Part shown: piece after piece, positions 56,218-64,000 of the stretch
Position numbering within the stretch: position 1 is the stretch's first letter
Layout: each line of letters begins with the position of its first letter
NCBI RefSeq assembly: GCF_013350005.1
Contig: NZ_JABVWW010000001.1
Coordinates: forward strand, 62,001-126,000
DNA from: Methylocystis silviterrae
Lineage (GTDB): Bacteria; Pseudomonadota; Alphaproteobacteria; Rhizobiales; Beijerinckiaceae
Reading direction: 5' to 3'
Length of the DNA: 64,000 nt
Position numbers and translations under genes: made by a program
The notes under the pieces: generated by a model
The model's database searches: none
The model's input: the letters and a program-made list of their open reading frames with translations, nothing else
What the model was told of the DNA's origin: nothing

Positions 56218-57572
56218 AACTCGACTCCATCAGAGCAATCGCCAATGCCGTTCTTTACGAGGGCTACATCCTTTATCCCTATCGGCCATCGTCAATAAAG
56301 AATCGTCAGCGCTGGACGATCGGGGGCGTCTTTCCGAAGGCGTTCGATCAACAAGGCGACGCCTCTCGCATGGAGACGCAAGTTCTCTTGCGGGGCGGAG
56401 AGCAGGCGGCGTTCAACGTCCATTTTCGATTCCTGCAGGTCATGACGCGCGAGGTCGGACAGTTGGCGATGCTGGCGCAAGAGCTTCCGGAAGAGGGCGA
56501 GCCGGCGCTGACGCGCGTTCCGAGCTTCAATGTCGACGGTCGGGAGTTGCTGGCCTGGGAGGAGGCGATCGAACGGGAGATCGCCTTAGGGCCGCTGCGG
56601 CCGGCAGATATTCAAGAGGTAGCGACTGTCTTGTCGTTCCGCTTCGAAGGCGCGCGCGAAATCGAGCCGGTGCGCGCCCAGGACGGCTGCATCGCCGCCG
56701 TTCTCATTCGTACGTCGCATGAGATTCAGGGCGTCATCGGTGCGAAGGCGCAGAGGCTCGCGTCGGACGTGTGGAAGCTGACGATAGGAATCGAGAACGT
56801 CACGCCGTTTGCGGGCGCGGATCGTGAGGAACGCGCAGCAGCGCAACTTCGCGCCTTTGCCTCAACGCATGCAATCCTCACGGTTGAAGATGGCGCGTTC
56901 GTCTCGTTGCTCGATCCTCCGGACGATCTGCGGGAAGCTGCGACGCAGTGCCGAAATGTCGGCGCTTTCCCGGTGCTGGTCGGGGAACCAGACAATAGCG
57001 CCATGCTCGCTTCGCCGATCATCCTCTATGATCATCCGGCGATCGCGCCGGAAAGTCCCGGCGACCTCTTCGACGGCACTGAGATCGACGAAATCTTGAC
57101 GCTTCGCATCCTCGCGATGACCGACGCCGAAAAGCGCGAGATGGCGTCCGTGGACGCCCGTGCGCGCGCGCTTCTGGAGCGCACGCATGCTTTGTCCGCC
57201 GAGGACATGGCGCGACTTCATGGCGTCATGCGCGATCACCGGTCTCAGGCCAGTCCTATTGAACCGGCGCCGATGGGCGGGGATCAAGAGAAGCCTCGCC
57301 TCGTCTCGCTGCTCGAGAGCGGACGCAGCCTATGCGTCGGAGCCCGCGTGCGACTCCGCCCAAAATCGGGCGGCGACATCATGGATATCGCGCTCAAAGA
57401 CAAGATTGCGGTCGTCGAGGCGATTGAGCGCGATTTCGAGGACCGGATCCATGTCGCGGTGACGTTGATTGACGATCCCGGCCGGGATCTCGGCGCGGCG
57501 GGCTTTCCTGGACATCGCTTCTTTTTCAGCCAGGAGGAGATCGAGCCGATTGCGGCGGGAGATGGGCCATGA
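56214..57572 (+). CDS. Uncharacterised 452-residue group 1h hydrogenase accessory protein
   Basis: A soluble 452-residue protein. The N-terminus (SIRAIANAVLYEGYILYPYRPSSIKNRQRWTIGGVFPKAF) and central part (LTIGIENVTPFAGADREER, DNSAMLASPIILYDHPAIAPESPGDLFDGTEIDEILTLRIL) match proteins next to hydrogenases of this class as I recall them. The last ~90 residues have a KOW/SH3-like pattern (CVGARVRLRPKSGGDIMDIALKDKIAVVEAIERDFEDRIHVAVTL, ending HRFFFSQEEIEPI). No cofactor or catalytic motif and no membrane helix is visible. Function unknown; the position between DUF6084 and the protease suggests a scaffold or assembly role. Confidence 0.7.
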   Translation: MKLDSIRAIANAVLYEGYILYPYRPSSIKNRQRWTIGGVFPKAFDQQGDASRMETQVLLRGGEQAAFNVHFRFLQVMTREVGQLAMLAQELPEEGEPALTRVPSFNVDGRELLAWEEAIEREIALGPLRPADIQEVATVLSFRFEGAREIEPVRAQDGCIAAVLIRTSHEIQGVIGAKAQRLASDVWKLTIGIENVTPFAGADREERAAAQLRAFASTHAILTVEDGAFVSLLDPPDDLREAATQCRNVGAFPVLVGEPDNSAMLASPIILYDHPAIAPESPGDLFDGTEIDEILTLRILAMTDAEKREMASVDARARALLERTHALSAEDMARLHGVMRDHRSQASPIEPAPMGGDQEKPRLVSLLESGRSLCVGARVRLRPKSGGDIMDIALKDKIAVVEAIERDFEDRIHVAVTLIDDPGRDLGAAGFPGHRFFFSQEEIEPIAAGDGP

Positions 57573-58057
57573 CCTCCATTCTCGTCGCCTGCGTCGGCAA
57601 CATCTTTAGCGGCGATGACGCCTTCGGAGTCGAGGTGGCGCGCCGGCTCTCACGGGTCACGCTCCCGGACGGGGTACGCGTGATCGATTTCGGCATTCGC
57701 GGAATAGATCTCACCTACGCGCTGATGGATGGCTATGACGCCGTGATTCTCGTCGACGCGGCGCAGCGGGGGCATGCGCCGGGCGTCGTCTCAGTAGTCG
57801 AGCCGGACCTAATCGAGGCGGGAGACTCCACACCCGAGGATCTGGCGCTTTCGCCGCATGAGCTCGATCCGGCGAAAGTTCTTCGCCTGGCGTCGGCGCT
57901 CGGCGGAAGTTGCCGGCGCGTGCTCCTGGTTGCGTGCGAACCGCTGACGCTTGGCGGCGAGGAAGGCGTGATGGGTTTGAGCGAGCCTGTCACGGCAGCG
58001 GTGGCCGTCGGCGCCGAAACGGTAGAAGAGCTGATCGATGGAATGATGGCGGCGTAA
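57569..58057 (+). CDS. Hydrogenase maturation protease
   Basis: A 162-residue HyaD/HybD-type endopeptidase that removes the C-terminal extension of the large subunit after nickel insertion. The N-terminus SILVACVGNIFSGDDAFGVEVARRL has the family GN(x)xxGDD(G/A)xG motif and its acidic Ni-sensing residue. VIDFGIRGIDLTYALMDGYDAVILVDA and the SPHELDPAKVLRLA histidine region complete the site. The ATG overlaps the upstream stop as ATGA. Confidence 0.93.
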   Translation: MTSILVACVGNIFSGDDAFGVEVARRLSRVTLPDGVRVIDFGIRGIDLTYALMDGYDAVILVDAAQRGHAPGVVSVVEPDLIEAGDSTPEDLALSPHELDPAKVLRLASALGGSCRRVLLVACEPLTLGGEEGVMGLSEPVTAAVAVGAETVEELIDGMMAA

Positions 58058-58106
58058 CTTGGCGCAATTCGCGCTCGCGCCGCGTATCGGAAAAGGGAGA
58101 AACGTC

Positions 58107-58214
58107 ATGAGCGGATGGGAGATTACAGGAATCGTCCTGGGGATTATTATCCTCCTGTTGCTGGTCATGAACGCGAAGGATCTTTGGCGCTATATCAAAA
58201 TCAGCAACATGTGA
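58107..58214 (+). CDS. 35-residue single-helix microprotein (DUF6893-like)
   Basis: A short gene starting ATG at 58107 with GGGAG seven bases upstream and ending TGA at 58212. The product begins MSGWEITGIVLGIIILLLLV, one transmembrane helix at residues ~6-21, then MNAKDLWRYIKISNM. Tiny one-helix proteins of this form (DUF6893, as I recall) are found in actinobacterial group 1h operons at the same place. A role in anchoring the hydrogenase or passing electrons to the membrane is possible but unproven. Confidence 0.78.
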   Translation: MSGWEITGIVLGIIILLLLVMNAKDLWRYIKISNM

Positions 58215-58230
58215 GGCTGACAGGACAATC

Positions 58231-60627
58231 ATGAGTTTTGCCGCCGAGCCATCGCAGGCGCTCGAATTTCGGGTGCGCGGCCGCGTGCAGGGCGTCGGCT
58301 TTCGTCCGACCGTCTGGCGCATGGCGCGCGAACTTGGGCTTGCCGGCGAGGTTCTTAATGACGGCGAGGGCGTATTGGTGCGCGTCAGCGGCGACCAGTC
58401 GCGGATCGCTGCGCTGCTTCGACGAATCGAACGGAGCTCGCCGCCGCTGGCGCATATCGACAGCATCGAAAGGCGGCGCTACAGCGGCCGACTGCCACAG
58501 GAGTTCCGTATCGCCGACAGCATCGGCGGACCCGCACGCACCCAGGTCGCGCCCGATGCCGCGCTCTGCGGCGCATGCGCAGCGGAGCTGCGCGATCCCG
58601 GCCAGCGCCGCTATCGCTATCCGTTCACGAATTGCACCCAATGCGGACCGCGCCTCAGCATTGTGACGGCCATTCCCTACGACCGCGCGACGACGACGAT
58701 GGCGCCCTTCGCCCTGTGTGCGGCGTGTGAGGCGGAATATCGCAATCCGAACGATCGCCGCTTCCATGCCGAAGCGGTGGCCTGCCCGTCCTGCGGGCCG
58801 ACTGCATCGCTCGTTGCCTTCGGGCAAGCGGGAGCGCCGCGCGACGGCGGCCCCGACGCGGTAAAGATTGCGGCTGGGCTTATCGCGCGCGGCGATATCA
58901 TCGCCGTCAAGGGACTCGGCGGCTATCATCTCGCGTGTGACGCGACCAGCCCCGAGGCCGTCGCGCGCCTGCGGCTGCTGAAGCGTCGTGACGCAAAGCC
59001 CTTTGCGCTGATGGCGCGCGATCTCGATGTCATGAGGCGCTACTGCGTAATCGACGCCGTCGAGGAACGCGAACTCACAAGCGTCAAGGCGCCGATCGTG
59101 CTGCTGCGCGCAACAGGTCCGGAGCGCCTGCCCGAGGCCGTCGCGCCCGGACTCGACACGCTCGGCTTTATGTTGCCGACGACGCCGCTGCATCTGCTAC
59201 TCGTCGATCAGTTCGAACAACCACTCGTGATGACGAGCGGCAATATTTCGGACGAACCCGCCGTTGTTGACGACGCGGAGGCGTACCGACAGCTTGCCGA
59301 AATCGCCTCCTTCGCATGGACGCATAATCGCGCCATCTCCAATCGCGTCGACGACTCGGTCGTGCGGGTCATGGCCGGGCGATCGCGCGTCCTTCGCCGC
59401 GCCCGCGGCTACGCGCCCGCGCCGCTACGATTGCCGAACGGCTTCGAGAATGCGCCCGACCTGTTGGCGATGGGCGGAGAGCTGAAGGCGACCTTCTGCC
59501 TGGTCAAGGACGGTCAGGCGATCCTGTCGCAGCATCAGGGCGATCTCGCGAACGCGGCGACGTTAGATGATTACAAAAAGAATCTGGCGCTCTATCGGAG
59601 CCTGTTCGATCACGCGCCGTCGGCGATCGTCGTCGACCGGCATCCTGAATATCTGTCGTCGAAACTCGGACGCGCAGAGGCCGACACACGGGCCTTGCCG
59701 TTGATTGAGGCTCAACACCATCACGCCCATATAGCCGCCTGTCTTGCCGAGAACGGGCGGTCGCTCGATGCGCCGCTAGCGCTCGGCGTCGTGCTCGATG
59801 GATTGGGCTTTGGCGACGACGGCGCGATATGGGGCGGCGAGTTCCTGCTCGCCGACTATCTCGGCTACGAGCGACTGGCGCGTTTGAAGCCGGTCGCCAT
59901 GCCCGGCGGCGCGCAGGCGGTGCGCGAACCGTGGCGAAACCTCTATGCGCATCTTAAGGCCGCGGGCGCGTTCGATGCGAGGCCGTCCGCGGCCGGCAAT
60001 TGGAGCGCCTTGAACGGCAAACCGCTTGCGACGATCGACCGGATGATCGCCCTAGGCCTCAATTCGCCGTTAGCCTCCTCGTGCGGACGCCTGTTCGACG
60101 CGGTCGCCGCCGCGCTCGGCGTCTGCGCCGATCGTCAGGCCTACGAAGGCGAAGCCGGGGCGCGACTTGAGGCGCTTGCGGCGGCGGCGCCAAACGAGAC
60201 GCGCGGCTATGCGCTTAGGATTTCCGAGTCCGAGCTTGTCGACATCGATGCGGCGCCGATGTGGCGCGCAATTCTCGATGATTTGCGGCAGGGCGTTTCG
60301 GCGCAGACCATCGCGCGCCGTTTTCACCTCGGTCTGGCGCAGTCAATCACTGAAGTCGCCGTGCGGCTGGCGGCTGCGCGACGCTTTGAAACGGTGGCGC
60401 TCTCAGGAGGCTGCTTTCAGAACCGGCTGCTATTTGAAAGCGTCCATGGCGGATTGTGCGAGGCGGGGTTCGTCGTGCTCACCCATGCAGATGCGCCGGC
60501 GAATGATGGCGGGCTCTCGCTGGGTCAGGCCGCCATCGGCGCCGCGCATCTGATGAGAACCGACATGACAAGAGATGGAAAGGACGGCGCATGTGCCTCG
60601 GCATCCCCGGCTGTATCGTTCGCATAG
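58231..60627 (+). CDS. hypF: Carbamoyltransferase HypF
   Basis: HypF, 798 residues, uses carbamoyl phosphate to load a carbamoyl group on the HypE C-terminal cysteine, the source of the cyanide ligands. The acylphosphatase domain is residues ~9-95 (FRVRGRVQGVGFRPTVWRMA). Four CxxC zinc-finger pairs follow (CGAC, CTQC, CAAC, CPSC) at ~110-190. The YrdC-like domain is ~205-390 and the Kae1-like domain, with the metal site in QHHHAHIAACLAE near residue 495, is ~400-798. All parts are complete. It overlaps hypC by 37 bases. Confidence 0.97.
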   Translation: MSFAAEPSQALEFRVRGRVQGVGFRPTVWRMARELGLAGEVLNDGEGVLVRVSGDQSRIAALLRRIERSSPPLAHIDSIERRRYSGRLPQEFRIADSIGGPARTQVAPDAALCGACAAELRDPGQRRYRYPFTNCTQCGPRLSIVTAIPYDRATTTMAPFALCAACEAEYRNPNDRRFHAEAVACPSCGPTASLVAFGQAGAPRDGGPDAVKIAAGLIARGDIIAVKGLGGYHLACDATSPEAVARLRLLKRRDAKPFALMARDLDVMRRYCVIDAVEERELTSVKAPIVLLRATGPERLPEAVAPGLDTLGFMLPTTPLHLLLVDQFEQPLVMTSGNISDEPAVVDDAEAYRQLAEIASFAWTHNRAISNRVDDSVVRVMAGRSRVLRRARGYAPAPLRLPNGFENAPDLLAMGGELKATFCLVKDGQAILSQHQGDLANAATLDDYKKNLALYRSLFDHAPSAIVVDRHPEYLSSKLGRAEADTRALPLIEAQHHHAHIAACLAENGRSLDAPLALGVVLDGLGFGDDGAIWGGEFLLADYLGYERLARLKPVAMPGGAQAVREPWRNLYAHLKAAGAFDARPSAAGNWSALNGKPLATIDRMIALGLNSPLASSCGRLFDAVAAALGVCADRQAYEGEAGARLEALAAAAPNETRGYALRISESELVDIDAAPMWRAILDDLRQGVSAQTIARRFHLGLAQSITEVAVRLAAARRFETVALSGGCFQNRLLFESVHGGLCEAGFVVLTHADAPANDGGLSLGQAAIGAAHLMRTDMTRDGKDGACASASPAVSFA

Positions 60628-60887
60628 ACAATGCCGACGATCTCGTGGCGACCGTTGACGTGAGCGGGGTGCGTCGTCAGATCAACATCAGCTGCATCGT
60701 GGATGAAGCGCATCCTGTGGACTCCTGCGTCGGCGACTGGGTTCTCGTCCATGTCGGTTTCGCGATGAGCCGGATCAACGAGGCGGAGGCGGCGGAGACG
60801 CTCAGATTGCTGCAAGAGCTTGGCGAACTCCAAGCCGAACTTGAGACTATGCAAACGCTCACCGACGCAGTCGCGGCGCAGGAATAG
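60591..60887 (+). CDS. hypC: Hydrogenase assembly chaperone HypC
   Basis: HypC, 98 residues, chaperones the Fe(CN)2CO unit with HypD and delivers it to the large subunit. It begins MCLGIPGCIVRIDN, with the essential N-terminal cysteine exposed after Met removal, and the OB-like core CVGDWVLVHVGFAMSRINEAEAAETLRLLQEL follows. Its ATG lies 37 bases inside hypF. The tail is slightly longer than the E. coli protein (90 residues). Confidence 0.95.
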   Translation: MCLGIPGCIVRIDNADDLVATVDVSGVRRQINISCIVDEAHPVDSCVGDWVLVHVGFAMSRINEAEAAETLRLLQELGELQAELETMQTLTDAVAAQE

Positions 60888-60892
60888 GGATC

Positions 60893-61582
60893 ATGACCAG
60901 CAAGAGCGCACTGGAGGTCCTTTATCCGTTCCTGCATGGCAAAGAGCAGGATCCTGCCGCCGTCGATGCTGGGTTGCTGCACTCCATTGAAGAGAAAGCG
61001 CGCGAGTCGCGTGAGACCAATGCGAGTTTCTTCGCCGAGCAGGCGCCGGTCCTGCTCGACGCGGCGAAGGCGCTTGCCGCCGTTTATCGCCGCGGCGGCC
61101 GGATGTTCACCATGGGCAATGGCGGCTCGAGTTGTGACGCCTCGCATGTCGCCGTCGAGTTCCTCCATCCGATCACCGCCGGTCGGCCGGCGCTTGCAGC
61201 GATAAACCTCACCGCCGACGTGGCGATGACGTCCGCCGTGGGCAATGACGTGGGCTTCGAGCACATTTTCGTGCGCCAGCTTATCGCTCATGGCCGTGCG
61301 GGAGACGGGCTTATCGGCCTCTCCACCAGCGGCAATTCGGCAAATCTGATCGCCGCCTTCGTGAAGGCGAGGGAAATGGGTCTGACGACCATTGGCTTTA
61401 GCGGCGGCGACGGCGGCAAGATGGCGTCCGGCGTCTGCGATCATTGTGTTGTCGTGCCCACGACGTCTGTCCATCGCGTTCAGGAGTGCCACGTCGCCGC
61501 CTATCACATTCTGTGGGACCTCGTTCACACGCTGCTCGCCGACGATCGCGGCTCGGCCATAAGCAAGGACGTCGCGGCATGA
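60893..61582 (+). CDS. SIS-domain isomerase (GmhA-like) in the hyp operon
   Basis: A 229-residue SIS sugar-phosphate isomerase resembling phosphoheptose isomerase GmhA. Key pieces are FTMGNGGSSCDASHVAVEFLHP, NLTADVAMTSAVGNDVGFEHIFVRQL, LIGLSTSGNSANLIAAFVKAREMG and VVVPTTSVHRVQECHVAAYHILWDLVH, the phosphate and catalytic-His/Glu positions of the GmhA type. No heptose/LPS genes are nearby. It sits between hypC and hypD with gaps of 5 and -4 bases, so its product is surely made together with the maturation proteins. Its role in hydrogenase assembly is unknown. Confidence 0.85.
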   Translation: MTSKSALEVLYPFLHGKEQDPAAVDAGLLHSIEEKARESRETNASFFAEQAPVLLDAAKALAAVYRRGGRMFTMGNGGSSCDASHVAVEFLHPITAGRPALAAINLTADVAMTSAVGNDVGFEHIFVRQLIAHGRAGDGLIGLSTSGNSANLIAAFVKAREMGLTTIGFSGGDGGKMASGVCDHCVVVPTTSVHRVQECHVAAYHILWDLVHTLLADDRGSAISKDVAA

Positions 61583-62721
61583 GATATGTCGACGAATTTC
61601 GCGATCGGGCGAAGGCGGATGTCCTGGTCAAGGAGATCGAGCGGCTGCTCGCGCGAATCGGGCGCGATGAAAGTCGACCGCTACAGATCATGGAAGTCTG
61701 TGGCGGGCACACGCATTCGATTTTTCGCTACGGCGTCGAAGGCATGCTGCCGAAATCCATCGAGCTGGTGCATGGACCGGGATGTCCCGTTTGCGTGCTG
61801 CCGATGGGACGCGTCGACGATTGCGTCGCCATCGCCGAGCGTCCGGAGGTGATTTTCACCACCTTCGGCGACGCCATGCGCGTGCCGGGCTCACGCAAGA
61901 GTCTGTTGCAGGCGAAGGCTGACGGCTGTGACGTGCGCATGGTCTATTCGCCAATGGATGCGCTGGCGCTCGCGCGTAAAAATCCCGCGCGCGAGGTCGT
62001 TTTCTTCGGCATCGGCTTCGAGACGACGATGCCGTCGACGGCGTTGACCGTGCTGCAGGCGGAGCGCGAAGGGATCAAGAATTTTTCGATCTTCTGCAAT
62101 CACATCACCATCGTTCCAACGATCAAAGCGATTCTCGACAGCCCGGATCTACGCCTCGACGGATTTCTGGGACCGGGCCATGTGTCCATGGTGATCGGCG
62201 ATGCGCCCTATGAATTTATCGCGCGTTACTACAAGAAGCCGATGGTGATCGCGGGATTCGAGCCTCTCGACATTTTGCAGTCGATCTGGATGTTGCTGAG
62301 GCAAATCGACGAGGGACGCTGCGAGATCGAAAATCAATATGCGCGCGTCGCGCCAGCAGGGGGCAACGCCGTTGCGCTGCAGGCGGTTGCGCAGGTCTAT
62401 GAACTGCGCGAATTCTTCGAATGGCGCGGGCTCGGCTCCATTGATCACTCGGGGGTCAAAGTGCGCGACGCCTATGCGGGCTTTGACGCCGAGCGGAAAT
62501 ACGCAGTGCCCAATGCAAGGATCGCCGATCCCAAGGCATGCCAGTGCGGCGAAGTCCTCAAGGGCGTCATCAAGCCCTGGCAATGCAAGGTTTTTGGCCG
62601 CGCCTGCACGCCGGAGACGCCGCTCGGCGCGCTGATGGTGTCCTCCGAGGGCGCTTGCGCCGCCTATTACCAATATGGCGGCATAAAGCGGGACCGCGAC
62701 GACGAGGCGAGCGCCGCATGA
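61579..62721 (+). CDS. hypD: Hydrogenase maturation scaffold HypD
   Basis: HypD, 380 residues, an iron-sulfur protein on which iron receives its CO and CN ligands with HypC. Signature motifs are IMEVCGGHTHSIFRYGV, the HGPGCPVCVLPM redox pair, FFGIGFETTMPSTA, NHITIVPTIKAIL and FLGPGHVSMVIG. The 4Fe-4S cysteines are in KACQCGEVLKG, WQCKVFGRACTPE and EGACAAYYQY. The ATG at 61579 overlaps the SIS gene stop as ATGA; a frame running back to 61444 is not real coding. Confidence 0.97.
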   Translation: MRYVDEFRDRAKADVLVKEIERLLARIGRDESRPLQIMEVCGGHTHSIFRYGVEGMLPKSIELVHGPGCPVCVLPMGRVDDCVAIAERPEVIFTTFGDAMRVPGSRKSLLQAKADGCDVRMVYSPMDALALARKNPAREVVFFGIGFETTMPSTALTVLQAEREGIKNFSIFCNHITIVPTIKAILDSPDLRLDGFLGPGHVSMVIGDAPYEFIARYYKKPMVIAGFEPLDILQSIWMLLRQIDEGRCEIENQYARVAPAGGNAVALQAVAQVYELREFFEWRGLGSIDHSGVKVRDAYAGFDAERKYAVPNARIADPKACQCGEVLKGVIKPWQCKVFGRACTPETPLGALMVSSEGACAAYYQYGGIKRDRDDEASAA

Positions 62722-63785
62722 ACATGGTCTCCTTCCCGCCCCGGCGTTCGCGCGGCAAGGTGCATGTGCCGACCGTCACGCTTGCGCATGGCGGCGGCGG
62801 CAAGGCGATGAAGGATTTGATCGACGACGTCTTTGTCGCGGCGTTCGACAATCCACTGCTGGCGTCGCTCGACGATTCTGCGCGGATGGATCTCTTGGAC
62901 CTCGCCCAATATGGCGACCGGCTGGCCTTCACGACGGATTCGTTCGTCGTCGACCCGTTGGTCTTCCCCGGCGGCGACATCGGCAGGCTTGCGGTCTGCG
63001 GCACAGTTAACGATCTCGCCGTTGGCGGCGCGCTTCCGCTCTATCTCTCTTGCGCAGTCATTATCGAAGAAGGCGTTTCCGTCGATTTTCTCCGCCAAAT
63101 TGCCAAGTCTATGGCGGCGACGGCGCAGGAGGCCGGGGTGAAGATCGTCACCGGCGACACCAAGGTCGTGAACAAGGGCGCCTGCGACCAGATGTTCATC
63201 ACCACGACCGGCGTTGGCGTCGTCGCCGCAGGCGTCGAGCTTGGCGCACATCGCGCGAGACTGGGCGACGCGGTGCTCGTCAACGGGTTACTCGGCGATC
63301 ATGGCGCGGCAATTCTTGGCGCGCGCGGCGATATGGCGTTGCAGTCGCCGATCGAGAGCGATTGCGCGCCGCTGCAGGGTCTTATCGCAAGCCTGCTCAA
63401 TGCGGCGCCGAATATCCGATTCATGCGCGATCCGACGCGCGGCGGCGTGGCGACTGTGCTCAATGAAATCGCCGAAGCCGCACAGGTCGCCATCGAAATT
63501 GACGAGGCCGTTACGCCGCTGCGCGATGAGGTTCGTGGCTTTTGTGAAATTCTCGGCCTCGATCCGCTCTATCTCGCCAATGAAGGCAAGATTGTCGCAA
63601 TTATCCCGCCCGACGAGGCCGAACAGGCGCTCGAGGCCATGCGTGCGCATCCGCTGGGCCGACAGGCGGCCATCATCGGCAGTGTCGTCGCGGGCGAGCC
63701 GGGTCGCGTCACCATGCGCACGATTTTCGGTGGCCGGCGCATCGTCGACATGCTGGTCGGCGAGCAACTACCGCGCATCTGCTAA
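62718..63785 (+). CDS. hypE: Hydrogenase maturation dehydratase HypE
   Basis: HypE, 355 residues, an AIR-synthetase-fold ATPase that dehydrates the S-carboxamide on its last cysteine to thiocyanate and donates CN to the HypC-HypD complex. Motifs include VTLAHGGGGKAMKDLIDDVF, FTTDSFVVDPLVFPGGDIGRLAVCGTVNDLAVGGA, IVTGDTKVV, DPTRGGVATVLNEIA and the invariant C-terminus PRIC. The ATG overlaps the hypD stop as ATGA. Confidence 0.97.
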   Translation: MNMVSFPPRRSRGKVHVPTVTLAHGGGGKAMKDLIDDVFVAAFDNPLLASLDDSARMDLLDLAQYGDRLAFTTDSFVVDPLVFPGGDIGRLAVCGTVNDLAVGGALPLYLSCAVIIEEGVSVDFLRQIAKSMAATAQEAGVKIVTGDTKVVNKGACDQMFITTTGVGVVAAGVELGAHRARLGDAVLVNGLLGDHGAAILGARGDMALQSPIESDCAPLQGLIASLLNAAPNIRFMRDPTRGGVATVLNEIAEAAQVAIEIDEAVTPLRDEVRGFCEILGLDPLYLANEGKIVAIIPPDEAEQALEAMRAHPLGRQAAIIGSVVAGEPGRVTMRTIFGGRRIVDMLVGEQLPRIC

Positions 63786-63795
63786 AGGAGCCGAG

Positions 63796-64000
63796 GTGCA
63801 CGAACTCTCGATCGTTTGCAGCATCGTCGAATTGGCGTCGCAGGCCGCGGAAGGGCGTCGCGTGCGCCGGGTGACGCTCGAGATCGGCACATTGTCGGGC
63901 GTCGAGCCGCAGGCCGTCGCCTTCTGTTTTCCTGAAGTCGCCCGAGGCACGCCGGTTGAAGACGCGACGCTGGACATCCGCGAAGTCGACGCCGAGGCGC
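63796..64000 (+). CDS. hypA: Hydrogenase nickel incorporation protein HypA, truncated by window edge
   Basis: The first 68 residues of HypA, which with HypB inserts nickel. It starts at a GTG (63796) with AAAGGAG five bases upstream and reads MHELSIVCSIVELASQAAEGRRVRRVTLEIGTLSGVEPQAVAFCF, with the nickel-binding MHE at the N-terminus. The zinc-site cysteines and hypB, expected next, lie outside the window. Confidence 0.95.
   Translation, partial: MHELSIVCSIVELASQAAEGRRVRRVTLEIGTLSGVEPQAVAFCFPEVARGTPVEDATLDIREVDAEA

Overview
This 64 kb window is a high-GC bacterial chromosome segment from an alphaproteobacterium, most likely of the order Hyphomicrobiales (Rhizobiales). The inference rests on a PodJ-like polar coiled-coil/Sel1 protein, the alphaproteobacterial families DUF2336 and DUF1491, a lysine-2,3-aminomutase-like protein, an Omp25/RopB-type barrel, and intergenic palindromes of the kind common in this order. 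A methanotroph such as Methylocystis would fit, but no methane oxidation gene is present, so genus is a guess. I see no rRNA, tRNA, CRISPR array, insertion sequence or prophage.

Layout. 1-3.7 kb: an edge-truncated nuclease-like gene and a thiolase/acyl-CoA dehydrogenase pair. 3.9-13.3 kb: envelope genes (PodJ-like protein, two lytic transglycosylases, AI-2E exporter family protein, RNase D, lptC-lptA). 13.4-16.4 kb: DUF3175, a VapBC-type toxin-antitoxin pair and ettA. 16.4-23.5 kb: a six-helix membrane protein with a clear terminator, purD, a zur/TPM-domain operon, argG and a KamA/EpmB-like enzyme. 23.6-32.6 kb: an MscS channel, CAP lipoprotein, DUF2336, a DivJ/PleC-like histidine kinase with two co-transcribed partners, and small envelope/coiled-coil proteins. 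32.7-43.3 kb: lepA, a frameshifted nuclease-like gene, a dead yoeB toxin, EamA transporter, methyltransferase, proA, higBA, nadD, rimO and fabH. 43.4-48.1 kb: a complete sulfate ABC importer (sbp-cysT-cysW-cysA) followed by a Tam-like methyltransferase. 48.5-51.1 kb: a two-barrel outer-membrane porin.

From 51.5 kb to the right edge there is one compact, presumably polycistronic operon for an actinobacterial-type (group 1h, formerly group 5) uptake [NiFe]-hydrogenase. It holds hhyS and hhyL, a cassette of poorly characterised accessory genes (NifU-like domain without its cysteines, DUF5947, DUF6084, a 452-residue protein, a hydrogenase maturation protease and a 35-residue single-helix microprotein), then hypF, hypC, a GmhA-like SIS isomerase, hypD, hypE and the start of hypA. 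Most junctions overlap by 1-37 bases. The assembly route is readable: HypF/HypE make the cyanide ligand, HypC/HypD assemble the Fe(CN)2CO unit, HypA serves nickel insertion, and the protease trims the large-subunit C-terminus. This enzyme class typically scavenges low-level H2 in air with oxygen tolerance. The accessory cassette and the SIS isomerase are the least understood part and the best candidate for new biology here.

Three toxin-antitoxin loci (vapBC intact, higBA intact, yoeB dead) and several structured intergenic repeats lie in the middle of the window.
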